From: Bradyrhizobium jicamae
GTDB taxonomy: Bacteria > Pseudomonadota > Alphaproteobacteria > Rhizobiales > Xanthobacteraceae
Length of the DNA: 64,000 bases
Assembly (NCBI RefSeq): GCF_018130695.1
Contig: NZ_JAFCJX010000017.1
Location: 62,001-126,000, forward strand
Direction of reading: 5' to 3'
Shown: one piece after another, positions 7,832-17,310 of the stretch
Layout of the letters: each line of letters opens with the position of its first letter
How positions within the stretch are numbered: the stretch's first letter is position 1
Made by a program: the position numbers and the translations under genes
The notes under the pieces: model-generated
Database searches by the model: none
Seen by the model: the letters and a program-made list of their open reading frames with translations, nothing else
What the model was told of the DNA's origin: nothing

Positions 7832-9460
7832 GTGATAGATGTTCTAATCGTCGGCGCCGGCCCAGTTGGACTTGCCCTCGCCATCGACCTTGGACTCCGC
7901 GGTGTCAACGTCCGTATAGTCGAGCAGCGCATTCGCGAAGGCGCCCAACCGCGTGCCAAGACCACGAACGTCCGGACCATGCAGCACATGCGGCGATGGG
8001 GGATTGCGGACCTGTTACGCGAGGCGTCGCCTCTACCCCACGACTATCCGACAGATATCGTGTTCGCAACGACGCTGCTCGGTACGCCGATCGCCGTTAT
8101 TGAGAATGCGTTCGAAGGGGCCAAGCGGCGCGATATGCGCTTTCCGGAAGCTGCACAGTGGGTGCCGCAATATACGGTGGAGCAGGTACTCCAAAGGCGC
8201 CTGGAACAGCTGCCGTCGGTCCAGTTCGCGAGCGGGCTCATGCTCGAAGGGGCAACGCAATCTGATACCGCAATTATCGCGCAACTCCGCGAGACCGCGG
8301 GCGGCCCGCTCCACGAGACAAGGGCGCGCTATCTGGTGGGAGCCGACGGCGCTCGTAGCCGCGTTCGTGCGATCATCGGAGCCACAATGAAAGGCGAGCG
8401 CGCGATGATGCGCCACTACAACCTCGTCCTGCGCATTCCTGAACTGAAGGATCATGCGCGCCAGCGACAGGCCATCATGTATTGGCTGATCAACCCGACT
8501 GCTCCGTCCGTCATGAGCCCTCTTGGAGGCGACATTTGGACTTTCGGCCTTACGCTTCCTGCCGGCGTCGAGACAATCGAAGACAACGATGTCGTGGGTC
8601 GCGTCTGTGCAGCGATCGGTCGAACCGTGCAAGTCGACATCATCCAGCGTGACCTCTGGGCCGCACATCGGCTCGTTGCCGATCGCTACAGCGACCGTCG
8701 CGTATTTCTAGCCGGAGACGCCTGCCATCTGCATCCGCCGTTCGGGGGCTACGGAATGAACCTAGGTATCGGCGACGCGGTAGATCTCAGCTGGAAGCTG
8801 GCCGCGACACTCCAGGGATGGGGGGGCGCCGGTCTGCTCGACTCGTATGAGCAGGAGCGTCGACCGATACATTTGAGGACGATCGCTGAAGCTGTTGAGA
8901 ACTACCGCACGCTCAGCGATCATCTCGTGCGCGACGGTCTTGACGACGAGACCTCGCGCGGGGCTCGTGCGCGGGCCGAGCTGAGCGAGCAGATCGTTAC
9001 GACCAAGAGCAGGGAGTTCAAGACTCTCGGGGTCGTGCTCGGATCGCGTTACGACAATTCGCCAGCGATTCTCAACGACGGTACAAGCCCGCCGCCTGAC
9101 CACCATGCAATCTACCAACCTTCGGCGCATCCCGGTTGTCTCGCGCCCCATGCATGGCTCGAGGACGGCTCATCTCTCTACGATCACTTCGGGCTCGGCT
9201 TCACGCTCCTCGTATTTAACGGCCGAGCGCATGAGGCGGCCCAGCAGATCGAACTTGAGGCCGCAGCTCGTGGCGTGCCGCTGAAGCGGCTGGATTTCCG
9301 CGATCCCGCGCTGGAGTTGCTCTACGCAGCGCCCCTTGCGATGATCCGACCAGATCAATTCGTTGCCTGGCGCGGCTCGAGCGCGGATGCCGCCCTCCTG
9401 ATCCAAGGGGTCTGCGGTCACAAGTTGCAGACAAAAGACGTTGAGGGAGTGACGGCATGA
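7832..9460 (+). CDS. FAD-dependent aromatic-ring hydroxylase, MhpA/PheA-like (module A)
   Basis: The start is GTG 7832, giving IDVLIVGAGPVGLALAIDLG; the frame continues upstream but there it merely overlaps the dioxygenase gene. The 542-residue flavoprotein has GxGxxG at the N-terminus, the DG motif GADGARSRVR near residue 170, the GDACHLHPPFGGYGMN motif near 295 and the thioredoxin-like C-terminal domain of the phenol-hydroxylase/MhpA group. Such enzymes add an ortho or para hydroxyl to a phenolic ring with NAD(P)H and O2, making the substrate for the adjacent extradiol dioxygenase. Its stop overlaps the next gene by 4 bp. Confidence 0.9.
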   Translation: MIDVLIVGAGPVGLALAIDLGLRGVNVRIVEQRIREGAQPRAKTTNVRTMQHMRRWGIADLLREASPLPHDYPTDIVFATTLLGTPIAVIENAFEGAKRRDMRFPEAAQWVPQYTVEQVLQRRLEQLPSVQFASGLMLEGATQSDTAIIAQLRETAGGPLHETRARYLVGADGARSRVRAIIGATMKGERAMMRHYNLVLRIPELKDHARQRQAIMYWLINPTAPSVMSPLGGDIWTFGLTLPAGVETIEDNDVVGRVCAAIGRTVQVDIIQRDLWAAHRLVADRYSDRRVFLAGDACHLHPPFGGYGMNLGIGDAVDLSWKLAATLQGWGGAGLLDSYEQERRPIHLRTIAEAVENYRTLSDHLVRDGLDDETSRGARARAELSEQIVTTKSREFKTLGVVLGSRYDNSPAILNDGTSPPPDHHAIYQPSAHPGCLAPHAWLEDGSSLYDHFGLGFTLLVFNGRAHEAAQQIELEAAARGVPLKRLDFRDPALELLYAAPLAMIRPDQFVAWRGSSADAALLIQGVCGHKLQTKDVEGVTA

Positions 9461-10815
9461 GAGCGGGGACAGAATCGCTTATCAACGTTACGCGGCTCAT
9501 TGACGACTCACCCGTTCGTCCAATTCAGGTCGTCGCGATCGTTCTTTGCTCGTTGGCCGCATTCCTCGACGGGATGGACAGCCAATCGATCGCGATTGCC
9601 GCGCCGGTCATCGCCGAAAATCTCACGATTTCACGAGCGGCGCTCGGACCGATCTTCTCCGTAGGGGCGCTTGGTGCTGCGGTGGGCGCTCTGACATTTG
9701 GCCCTCTAGGCGATCGGCTCGGACGCAAGCGTGTGCTTGTGATTGCGATTGTGACGTTCGGGCTGTTCACGCTGGCAACAGCTTACGCGCAATCCATTGA
9801 AGCACTACTTGTCGTACGGTTCTGCGCCGGACTTGGACTTGGCGGCGCTACACCTTGCTTCATCACGTTGGCCTCCGAGTTTGCTCCGAAACGCCGCAGG
9901 GCCATGGTCGCAAGCTTGATCTGGGCGGCGTTTCCGCTCGGCGGAACAGTGGGCGGCTTCATCAACGGCTACATTCTCGCGACGTTTGGCTGGAAAATGG
10001 TGTTTCTCGTCGGTGGCGCAGTACCTCTTGCAATCGCGCTGGTGCTGCTCGTTTGGATGCCGGAGTCGCTACGCTTCTTGCTCGCACGCGGTGGGAATGA
10101 AGCTGCCGTCACGAACATCATGCGCCGTTTGGGAATTGATCTGCCGCCCAATCCCAGTTTCGTCTCGGATGAGGTTCGCGTCGAAGGCTCACCCTTGCGG
10201 CATCTGTTCACCGAAAGGCGTGGGCTAAGTACGCTGCTGCTTTGGGTGCCGTTTTTTATGACTTTCGGCACATTGGCGCTCGCTGTGATATGGACACCTC
10301 TGTTGTTGCGCGACAACGGTATCGACCCGGCCCAGGCAGGAATTGTCATCGGCATTCACGGTATTGGCGCCTTAATCGGCATGAGTTGTGCTGGTCGGCT
10401 CGCCGAACGTCTGGGGATGATCTATGCGCTCGTTCCAGCATTGCTGCTCGGCGCGATGGCCACGGCGGCGATTGGCTATGCCGCCACTGCGGTACAGACG
10501 GCGGCGATGGCACTCTTCCTCGTAGGACTGTTCGCCGGGCTCGGCGCATCGGGCGCGATTGCTATTGCGACGCTTATCTATCCGACCGCCATGCGTTCAT
10601 CGGGCGTTGGTTGGGCGATGGGTATGGGGCGCACAGGTCAGGTGGTGGCACCGCTGTTTGCCAGTAGTGTCGTAGCCGCGGGGTGGAACGGAATTGACCT
10701 GTTTCTCGCACTGGGTTTCGCGCCAATCGTTGCGGCGCTCGCCATTCTTTGCCTGCGGGCCGTTCTGGTGAAGGGCGGTAGCACTGTCGGCGAGGGGGCG
10801 CCTGTCACTTCGTGA
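9457..10815 (+). CDS. MFS aromatic acid:H+ symporter, AAHS family (module A)
   Basis: A 452-residue 12-TM major facilitator. Diagnostic features are the DGMDSQSIAIAAP segment in TM1 (the DGxD motif of AAHS permeases), the loop motif GDRLGRKRVL, and the TM5 segment ending before MPESLRFLL. AAHS transporters import benzoate-, hydroxybenzoate- or phenylpropanoate-like acids with protons. The start ATG overlaps the hydroxylase stop (ATGA), so uptake and degradation are translationally coupled. Substrate not readable. Confidence 0.9.
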   Translation: MRAGTESLINVTRLIDDSPVRPIQVVAIVLCSLAAFLDGMDSQSIAIAAPVIAENLTISRAALGPIFSVGALGAAVGALTFGPLGDRLGRKRVLVIAIVTFGLFTLATAYAQSIEALLVVRFCAGLGLGGATPCFITLASEFAPKRRRAMVASLIWAAFPLGGTVGGFINGYILATFGWKMVFLVGGAVPLAIALVLLVWMPESLRFLLARGGNEAAVTNIMRRLGIDLPPNPSFVSDEVRVEGSPLRHLFTERRGLSTLLLWVPFFMTFGTLALAVIWTPLLLRDNGIDPAQAGIVIGIHGIGALIGMSCAGRLAERLGMIYALVPALLLGAMATAAIGYAATAVQTAAMALFLVGLFAGLGASGAIAIATLIYPTAMRSSGVGWAMGMGRTGQVVAPLFASSVVAAGWNGIDLFLALGFAPIVAALAILCLRAVLVKGGSTVGEGAPVTS

Positions 10816-10965
10816 AGAGGGCGAATGCCGGGAGCCGCGGGATCTCGCCGGAACTCAGTAGTCTCTGATGCCGAAAACCTCGGACTTCTCTAGGAGCACA
10901 ATGCTGATGGTGGCCTTACGACGGGCTGATGTTTGCGACGCCCGCTCTATTTATCGGAGCAAGGC

Positions 10966-11910
10966 ATGCTGAGAAAAATTGGCGTCATCGGCGGCGGCAC
11001 CATGGGGCATGGCATCGCGGGGGCCTTCGCTCTGCATGAGCTGTCGGTGCATCTCTATGAGCCCTCGGCACGACAACGTGAAGGGATCTTGCCAGCGATC
11101 AGGGAGGCATGTGAGCTCTTGGTCGAGGAAGAGGTCATCGCCGCCTCATCGGTTCCAGCTGTCCTGGGCCGCATCAAAATCTTCGATCAACTCGCGCCGG
11201 CCGTTGCCGATCGCGAATTCGTCGTCGAATGCATCCCGGAGCGCATGGAGTTGAAGCAGGCGCTCTTCGCCGAACTGGATCGATTATGTGCGGCGACAAC
11301 CATTTTGGCGACCAACACTTCCAGCCTGTCGCTCGCGCCGATGATCGCGGGCCTCTCCGCCGAACGGCGCGGTCGCACATGTGTGACACATTGGTATAAC
11401 CCGCCGCTCATTATGCCCTTGGTCGAGATATCGGCATTCGGCAACACGACGCCGGAAATCTACAAGGCGGTCGCCAGTCTCCATCAGGCGATCGGTAAGC
11501 GAACGGCAAAGATTCTCAAGGACATTCCTGGACTGATCGCCAACCGCATCCAGTTAGGAGTCGCGCGCGAGGTGTTCTCGCTGATTGAGCAGGGCGTAGC
11601 CGATGCCGCCGACATCGACGTTGCGCTCAAATTCGGGCCGGCCTTTCGATACGCGACCACGGGTCAGCTCGAGGTGGCAGACTTTGGTGGTCTCGATGTT
11701 TGGCTCACCGCGGGTGACCACCTGCTGGCCGAAATGGACGCCTCGCGCGAATCGAGCCCGCTTGTGAGGCGTAAAGTGGCCGAAGGCAAGCTCGGCGTGA
11801 AGAGCGGCGAGGGTTTCTATCGCTATGATCCAGCCGCCATCCCCGCACTACGCCGCGCCTTTTTCCAACGATTGCTGAGACAGCTCAAAGCGTCACGCGC
11901 CTACTCATAG
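10966..11910 (+). CDS. 3-Hydroxyacyl-CoA dehydrogenase-like oxidoreductase
   Basis: The ATG at 10966 (GGAGCAAGG upstream) gives IGVIGGGTMGHGIA directly at the N-terminus; 314 residues. The Rossmann NAD-binding fold is followed by NTSSLSL, the catalytic-His segment THWYNPPLIMPLVEI and the C-terminal helical domain from KDIPGLIANRI. It belongs to the 3-hydroxyacyl-CoA dehydrogenase/lambda-crystallin group. The WYNPP variant (instead of FFNPP) fits non-classical 3-hydroxyacid dehydrogenases. It follows the transporter by 150 bp, likely in the same operon, and could oxidise a hydroxyacid or hydroxyacyl-CoA intermediate. Confidence 0.85.
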   Translation: MLRKIGVIGGGTMGHGIAGAFALHELSVHLYEPSARQREGILPAIREACELLVEEEVIAASSVPAVLGRIKIFDQLAPAVADREFVVECIPERMELKQALFAELDRLCAATTILATNTSSLSLAPMIAGLSAERRGRTCVTHWYNPPLIMPLVEISAFGNTTPEIYKAVASLHQAIGKRTAKILKDIPGLIANRIQLGVAREVFSLIEQGVADAADIDVALKFGPAFRYATTGQLEVADFGGLDVWLTAGDHLLAEMDASRESSPLVRRKVAEGKLGVKSGEGFYRYDPAAIPALRRAFFQRLLRQLKASRAYS

Positions 11911-12028
11911 CGGGATCGAGTGTCCAAGACGATAATCACCATCACCGCGACACCGACCGGCGCATCCTCGACCAAGCAGTGAAGGATGCTTCGAGAGAGC
12001 CTAATTAAAACAACCGAAGGAATACCAA

Positions 12029-13018
12029 ATGAAGCTTGCGACGTATCGTTCCGACGGAGACGAAAAACTCGGCATCGTTCACGGCAACGATCAACTTTTG
12101 TTCGATCTGGCCGTCGCTGCCGATCGTGCCGGCAAGAAAAACCTTGCGTTTACCTCGATGCTAGCACTCATCGATGCGGGCGACGCAGCGCTCGAACAGG
12201 CAGGCAAGATCCTTGATGAATATCGTCATGATGCAAGCCTCTCGTATGAGATTGCCGGCGCCGAGGTTCTGGCGCCGATACCGGAGCCGCGCCAAATGCG
12301 CGACGGAATGTCCTTTCCACGGCATATCTTGCAAGGTGGACGTGGTCAGCGAAAGCTCGCAGCACGCGCCAGCGGCGACATCGCCGAGCTTGCTCGGATT
12401 GATTCCGAACCCTTGGGCGAACTGCCCGACGTCTATCGCAGGCAGCCGATCTTCTACATCACGAACCGTTTCAGCGTACGCGGCACGAACACCACCGTGA
12501 AATGGCCGCGCTACAGCCAGGTCATGGACTACGAGCTGGAGTTCGGCGTCATCACCAAGAACAGGGGCAAGGACATTCCGGCTTCGAGGGCCAGGGAGCA
12601 CATTTTCGGCTACACCATCTTCAACGACTTTTCAGCGCGTGACGCGCAGCGCATCGAGATGGAAGGTCGGCTCGGCCCGGCCAAAGGAAAGAGTTTCGAT
12701 GGCGGTAACGTGCTAGGGCCGTGGATCGTCACTCCTGATGAGATCGGCGATCCGTACTCGCTGAAGATGGAGGCGCGTGTCAATGGCGAGACGCGCTCGT
12801 GCGGTACGAGCGCGGGTATGCTATTTTCCTTCGAAGAGATGATCGAGCATATAACCACGGACGAGACCCTCATGCCTGGTGAATTCATTGGCTCGGGCAC
12901 TGTCGGCAATGGCTGCGGACTCGAGCTTGGCTGGTATCTCGAACATGGTGACACGATCGAGCTGGAAGTCGAGAAGATCGGCATCTTAAGGAACAGAACT
13001 GAACGGCAGGAGGCCTGA
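12029..13018 (+). CDS. Fumarylacetoacetate hydrolase family protein, long form
   Basis: A 329-residue FAH-fold enzyme with AAGGAA before the ATG. Metal ligands are visible in DYELEFGVI (E-x-E) and FNDFSARD, the catalytic-loop region in GRGQRKLAAR, and C-terminal GSGTVGNGCGLELGWYLEHGD replaces the short-type GTPxGVG loop; this longer variant occurs in the family beside true fumarylacetoacetases. It differs clearly from the three ~300-residue FAH proteins in this window, suggesting a different C-C cleavage substrate. Last gene of the module A run. Confidence 0.85.
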   Translation: MKLATYRSDGDEKLGIVHGNDQLLFDLAVAADRAGKKNLAFTSMLALIDAGDAALEQAGKILDEYRHDASLSYEIAGAEVLAPIPEPRQMRDGMSFPRHILQGGRGQRKLAARASGDIAELARIDSEPLGELPDVYRRQPIFYITNRFSVRGTNTTVKWPRYSQVMDYELEFGVITKNRGKDIPASRAREHIFGYTIFNDFSARDAQRIEMEGRLGPAKGKSFDGGNVLGPWIVTPDEIGDPYSLKMEARVNGETRSCGTSAGMLFSFEEMIEHITTDETLMPGEFIGSGTVGNGCGLELGWYLEHGDTIELEVEKIGILRNRTERQEA

Positions 13019-13115
13019 CCGTTTAATCCAACATTGCGAGACGCAGGGGATCTCTGCTCGCCCCTGCTGAGTGGGCGATGGAGGCGATGCGATGTCGAGA
13101 CACACGAGCGCTTGG

Positions 13116-13592
13116 CTAGGCCCGCTCTTCAGCCTCGTCATTGTTTTCGAGCTTTTTCCGCAGAGCCGTGACCACACGGTGGACGGTTTGCAAGTCCTTG
13201 ACCGCAAGGCCTTCGGAAAGGCTGTTGACCCACGGGGCTTGGAAGGCCATGGCGGCTTCGAAAGTGCGCCTCCCCTTGTCAGTCAGGACGACGAGTTGAG
13301 CCCGACGGTGATGGGGGTTGGCTTCGAACGCAACAAGCCCCTCCGCATGAAGATCGTTGACGATCCGCTGCACGTTTTGGCGATTGGCGCCGAGATCGCG
13401 GGCGAGCCAAGCCACCGGCTGCGGACGCTCGGCATGCACAATGGCGCCGAGGATCTGCCAGCGTGCACTCGTGAGCCCAAGTTGCGCCACCATACGGTCG
13501 CCTGCGATCAAGAGCAGGCTGTTCAGCCGGAAAAAATCGAGCATGAGGTTGGTCAGCGCATCGCCGGTGGCCGTTCGTGGAGATTTCAGCAT
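13116..13592 (-). CDS. MarR family regulator divergent from ABM monooxygenase
   Basis: A 158-residue MarR protein. The ATG at 13592 is preferred because the alternative ATG at 13622 lies inside an operator-like palindrome. The winged HTH is visible as PQPVAWLARDLGANRQNVQRIVNDLHAEGLVAFEANPHHRRAQLVVLT. It reads away from the ABM gene at 13692 with two palindromes in between, so it probably represses itself and the ABM-cytochrome b561 genes. Confidence 0.87.
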   Translation of the reverse strand: MLKSPRTATGDALTNLMLDFFRLNSLLLIAGDRMVAQLGLTSARWQILGAIVHAERPQPVAWLARDLGANRQNVQRIVNDLHAEGLVAFEANPHHRRAQLVVLTDKGRRTFEAAMAFQAPWVNSLSEGLAVKDLQTVHRVVTALRKKLENNDEAEERA

Positions 13593-13611
13593 TTCGTCAC
13601 CATAAAACAGT

Positions 13612-13659
13612 ATTGACACCATGATGTCAATCGACTAATGTGGTTAATAGTACCACATT
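13612..13659. promoter_or_regulatory. Two palindromes: probable MarR operators
   Basis: Site 1 (13612-13631) has perfect arms ATTGACA and TGTCAAT around 6 bp. Site 2 (13637-13659) has perfect 8-bp arms AATGTGGT and ACCACATT around 7 bp. Both lie between the divergent starts of marR (13592) and the ABM gene (13692). The arms differ between the two sites, so they may bind two different regulators or one may be an RNA structure. Confidence 0.65.
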
Positions 13660-13691
13660 GACAACATGAAGCCAAATTGCCGGAGATGACC

Positions 13692-14060
13692 ATGTCGCTG
13701 CTACGCCCCCTGGACCCTGACTTTCCGATCGAAAGCCAGATCGGTATCGATGCCAGCCCTGTCGTGCTGGTGAATGTCTTCCTGCTCGATAAGGCCGACG
13801 AGCAGGGCTTTCTCCAAGTCTGGCAGGACGATGCTGCGTTCATGAAGCGCCAGCCGGGCTTCATTGCCACCCAGCTTCACCGCGCGCTCGGCGAAAATCC
13901 GACCTATCTAAACTACGCCGTCTGGGAATCGACCGCGCACTTCCGGGCGGCGTTCACGCATCCCGAGTTCAGGTCGAAAATCGCGGCCTACCCCTCATCA
14001 GCCGTCGCTTCTCCGCATCTGTTCCAGAAGGTCTCGGTGCCCGGCATCTGCGTGGCATAG
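13692..14060 (+). CDS. Antibiotic biosynthesis monooxygenase (ABM) family protein
   Basis: A 122-residue ferredoxin-like ABM protein; the ATG at 13692 has GGAG six bases upstream, whereas the upstream in-frame TTG (13677) and ATG (13686) lack one. The core is VLVNVFLLDKADEQGFLQVWQDDAAFMKRQPGFIATQLHRAL, with the usual YLNYAVWES strand. Family members are cofactor-free monooxygenases or heme/quinone-related small enzymes. Placed with a MarR and a cytochrome b561, it may serve in quinone or phenolic detoxification. Confidence 0.85.
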   Translation: MSLLRPLDPDFPIESQIGIDASPVVLVNVFLLDKADEQGFLQVWQDDAAFMKRQPGFIATQLHRALGENPTYLNYAVWESTAHFRAAFTHPEFRSKIAAYPSSAVASPHLFQKVSVPGICVA

Positions 14061-14097
14061 CTCGCCCCACACCCCGCTCGTAAAAGGGAGATTCGCA

Positions 14098-14634
14098 ATG
14101 GGACTGAAGAGCAGCTCCGAACGCTATGGCACCATGATCGTAGCGATGCACTGGCTGACGGCCTTGCTGATGATCGGTCTCTTCGCCACCGGGTTTCGTG
14201 CGGCCAATACGGCCGATCCGGCAGCAAAGGCAGCAATTCTGCGGATCCACGTTCCGATCGCCGTTGCAGTTATCACATTGACGCTTCTTCGCATCGGCTG
14301 GTGGTGGGGTGTCGATCGCAAGCCCGGTCCGATCGCTGGCTCACCGCGGTGGCAAGAGCATACGGCTCGAGCGATTCATATTCTCTTCTACGTGTTCATT
14401 ATTGGAATGACGGCGAGCGGCATTGGGATGATCGCGCTGAGCGGCGCGGCACCCATCATCTTCGGTGGAGAAGGCGCCTTGCTGCCGGATTTCTGGAAGT
14501 ATCCGCCCCGTGTGCCGCACGGCTTTGGCGCACGGCTTCTACTCGCCTTCATTGCGCTTCACGCCAGCGCGGCGCTGTATCACCAATTCATTCGCCGCGA
14601 CCACCTTCTCCGGCGCATGTGGTTCAGCCGGTGA
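14098..14634 (+). CDS. Cytochrome b561
   Basis: A 178-residue inner-membrane diheme cytochrome with four TM helices. Likely heme ligands are His in AMHWLTALLM (TM1), RIHVPIAV (TM2), AIHILFYVF (TM3) and ALHASAALYHQF (TM4). The RBS AAGGGAG precedes the ATG. Bacterial b561 moves electrons between the quinone pool and periplasmic partners or superoxide. It follows the ABM gene by 37 bp in a likely operon. Confidence 0.9.
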   Translation: MGLKSSSERYGTMIVAMHWLTALLMIGLFATGFRAANTADPAAKAAILRIHVPIAVAVITLTLLRIGWWWGVDRKPGPIAGSPRWQEHTARAIHILFYVFIIGMTASGIGMIALSGAAPIIFGGEGALLPDFWKYPPRVPHGFGARLLLAFIALHASAALYHQFIRRDHLLRRMWFSR

Positions 14635-14779
14635 CGTTCGCGAAGCGCCCGCAACGGCGATGGAATCGGGTTTTCTAAATCGAGGCGTCCTGCTTGCCGC
14701 CATGGAAGATTGGATATCGTGCCGCTTAGTCACACCGAGTGATTAGCCGACGACAGATCTTTGAACCAGGAGAGAAACG

Positions 14780-15796
14780 ATGGCAGATGCATCCACCTCA
14801 TTCGGCCCTTCGCGCCGCCACATGCTGGCCGGTCTCTTGGCTATGCCGGCGCTCGCCGCAACAGCCGGGGCCAGCACTGCGCAAACCAGCAGAACGCAAT
14901 GGACGCCGCAGCAGGTGCAAGCCGCCTTAAAGGATGCAACGGGCACCAAGCTTGTGCTGCTCGGTACTGCGGCCGGCCCAGTACCAGGCCGCACGCGGGA
15001 AATGACTTCACACGTGATGCTGAGCAACGGCTCCGCGTATGTGCTTGATTGCGGTATGGGAGTTACCAATCAGTTTGCCCGCACCGGTATTCCATTTAGC
15101 GCGCTGAAATCGATCTTCATCACGCATCACCACGCCGATCACAACATTGAGTACGGTCCGCTCCTGATCGTCGCCTGGATACAGGGCCTTCCCCTGGACG
15201 TCCGCGCTTTCGGCCCGCCACCGCTCAAGCAAATGACCGAGGACTTCATGCGCGCCTACAAGCAGACGGTCGATTTCTGGGCCGAGGATTTTCACATGAA
15301 GCCGCTGACGTCAGTCAACGTGCAGGAGATTTCCGCGGCCGGTCCAGTGACCGAGGACGACAACGTTAGGGTGTCAGCCATCCTTGCCGAGCACCCACCA
15401 GTGACTCCGGCTCTGGCTTACCGCTTTGACTTCAAAGACCGGGCGATAGCGTTTTCTGGCGACACCGCGCCCCTCGACGCGATAGCGAAAATGGCAGCGG
15501 GCGCGGACATACTGGTTCACGAAACGATGTACGTGCCGGCCATGGAGGCATTCGCCAGAGCACAGGTCGCCGCAGGCCGGCCGGTACAATTCGACTCCTT
15601 CATGGCACATATGAAGGCAAGCCACACACCATCCGAAGATGTCGGGCGCATCGCTCAGGAAGCCGGCGTGAAGACACTCGTGTTGTCGCACCTCACTCCA
15701 GCCATCGACGGCATCGACGACGATACCTGGCGTGCACCGGTGGCGAAATACTTCAAGGGCGAGATCATCGTCGGAAAGGATCTCATGGTTGTGTGA
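14780..15796 (+). CDS. Exported metallo-beta-lactamase-fold hydrolase (second copy)
   Basis: A 338-residue protein with AGGAGAG before the ATG. The N-terminus SRRHMLAGLLAMPALAATAGASTAQ has a twin-arginine-like (Tat) signal, unlike the Sec signal of the copy at 3539. MBL metal motif ITHHHADHN (about residues 115-122), GDTAP and the terminal LVLSHLTP are present. Periplasmic hydrolase, probably folded with metal before export. Its shared architecture with the 3539 protein (GTA-GP, LDCGMG, ARTGIP) shows common ancestry. Confidence 0.82.
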   Translation: MADASTSFGPSRRHMLAGLLAMPALAATAGASTAQTSRTQWTPQQVQAALKDATGTKLVLLGTAAGPVPGRTREMTSHVMLSNGSAYVLDCGMGVTNQFARTGIPFSALKSIFITHHHADHNIEYGPLLIVAWIQGLPLDVRAFGPPPLKQMTEDFMRAYKQTVDFWAEDFHMKPLTSVNVQEISAAGPVTEDDNVRVSAILAEHPPVTPALAYRFDFKDRAIAFSGDTAPLDAIAKMAAGADILVHETMYVPAMEAFARAQVAAGRPVQFDSFMAHMKASHTPSEDVGRIAQEAGVKTLVLSHLTPAIDGIDDDTWRAPVAKYFKGEIIVGKDLMVV

Positions 15797-16128
15797 GGCC
15801 GAAAGAATTCCGATGTCGTCTTACGATGAAGCCGGACATTCGCTCGGCACGGCGCTTGGGCTGGCGACACAGGCAAGAGAATAGCGCAATTTGCGCTCTG
15901 TCTTGAGATGACGTCTGGCTTGAGACAACAGGAATCACGCCATCTGTCAGTTGCACCGGCCTTGTCTACTCCGAATGGCGAATGAATTGCTCCCCGACCT
16001 GATCGGGCATCTCGGCGCGGCAGCACCTGATCCAGATCACAGTCCCCCCGCTCTTCGCCGTATGTGCTTCGGCACGTGAGCGACATCCTATCATTCATGA
16101 CCAACTCTTACGTCGAAGGCAAAAGATC
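15797..16128. other. Intergenic region, nothing recognised
   Basis: About 330 bp between the second MBL gene and a small membrane-protein gene. No convincing frame, repeat or RNA structure was seen. Confidence 0.4.
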
Positions 16129-16593
16129 GTGATAAAGAAGCTTCATACAATAGCTGGCGCCCTGGCGTTGATGACCATTGCGATATTCTGGCTATCCACG
16201 TCTCTTGCCGAACTGTTCGGGTCCCGCACGACCGTAACCATGGTCAAGACAGCCATACCTTGGGGCTTCCTGTTGCTGATTCCGGCGCTGGCGGCTGCAG
16301 GCGGTACGGGTTTTTTCCTGGCCAAGGGGCGCCGCATTGGCCTGATCGGTGCGAAGCTCAAGCGAATGCCGTTCATCGCTGGCAACGGCATCCTGATTCT
16401 CATCCCGGCAGCGTTATTTCTTGCCTTCAAGGCAAAAGCCGCTGAGTTCGACACCATCTTTTACGGGGTACAGACGCTCGAATTGCTTTCTGGGGCGGCG
16501 AACATCATTCTTCTCGGGCTAAGTATGCGAGACGGCCTCAAGCTAAGCCGATACGGCACACGCCGCCGGCAGATGGTCAAGAACGAAGCTTGA
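16129..16593 (+). CDS. Small four-helix integral membrane protein, unknown function
   Basis: A 154-residue protein starting at GTG 16129 (weak RBS). Four hydrophobic segments are visible: about residues 8-26, 45-63, 84-102 and 115-134, with a basic C-terminus (RYGTRRRQMVK). I do not recognise a characterised family; similar short membrane proteins are annotated as hypothetical in Bradyrhizobium. It stands alone between the MBL gene and a marR. Confidence 0.65.
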   Translation: MIKKLHTIAGALALMTIAIFWLSTSLAELFGSRTTVTMVKTAIPWGFLLLIPALAAAGGTGFFLAKGRRIGLIGAKLKRMPFIAGNGILILIPAALFLAFKAKAAEFDTIFYGVQTLELLSGAANIILLGLSMRDGLKLSRYGTRRRQMVKNEA

Positions 16594-16833
16594 GCGCTCC
16601 TCCGCAATCGTTTGGCGGCATATGGTTCTTTCCCCTGCGCAACGTCCCCGCCGGTCACGATTGAGAACTACCACCAGTGCATTCGATTCGAAAGTGAAGG
16701 CCGGGCCTGCTATCATAAGTACCGACGTGCTGCGAACCTGAGCGCATTTCTGGCGTGAAGCCGCCCGTCGACAGGGATTATCGTAGACACCAGGCCTTTT
16801 TAATTTTCCGGTACCAGCTGCGGAGACGGGCGT

Positions 16834-17310
16834 TTGAGCAGTAGAAGCGATCTGATTCAGGAATTGAACGTCGCTTTGCGCGAGCTCAGCGCCCTTAGCA
16901 TTCTACATAGCCAGTCCGTAGCGCATCGCATCGGTCTGAATGCATCGGACCTCGAATCCCTTGATTTGGTCTGCATGTGCCGGGTGCACACGCCGACTGA
17001 GCTGATGGAACAGACCGGGCTAACCAGCGGAGCGATAACCGGCGTTATCGACCGGCTAGAACGAAAGGGCTATGTCGTCCGGAAGCGGGATAAAATCGAT
17101 CGTCGAAAGATCCTGCTCAACGCGACCAAACGCGTGCAAGTCGACGTCGAGCCGCTTGCCGAGGGCATGCGCAAGTCGGTCAGCGCTGCTTTGGGGGCCC
17201 ACGACACCGCAGCGTTGAAGACCACTCTGGTTGTGATGATCGACTTGCTCGACGCCGCAAGAGCCGCGATCCGGGACCTGCAGGTCGATCCGATGGCACC
17301 GCGTCCATGA
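16834..17310 (+). CDS. MarR family transcriptional regulator
   Basis: A 158-residue MarR protein, probably from TTG 16834 with GGAG upstream. The winged HTH covers HTPTELMEQTGLTSGAITGVIDRLERKGYVVRKRDKIDRRKILLNAT (about residues 50-95). It has no divergent partner; the next gene (pyruvate carboxylase) converges on it. Target unknown. Confidence 0.85.
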   Translation: MSSRSDLIQELNVALRELSALSILHSQSVAHRIGLNASDLESLDLVCMCRVHTPTELMEQTGLTSGAITGVIDRLERKGYVVRKRDKIDRRKILLNATKRVQVDVEPLAEGMRKSVSAALGAHDTAALKTTLVVMIDLLDAARAAIRDLQVDPMAPRP

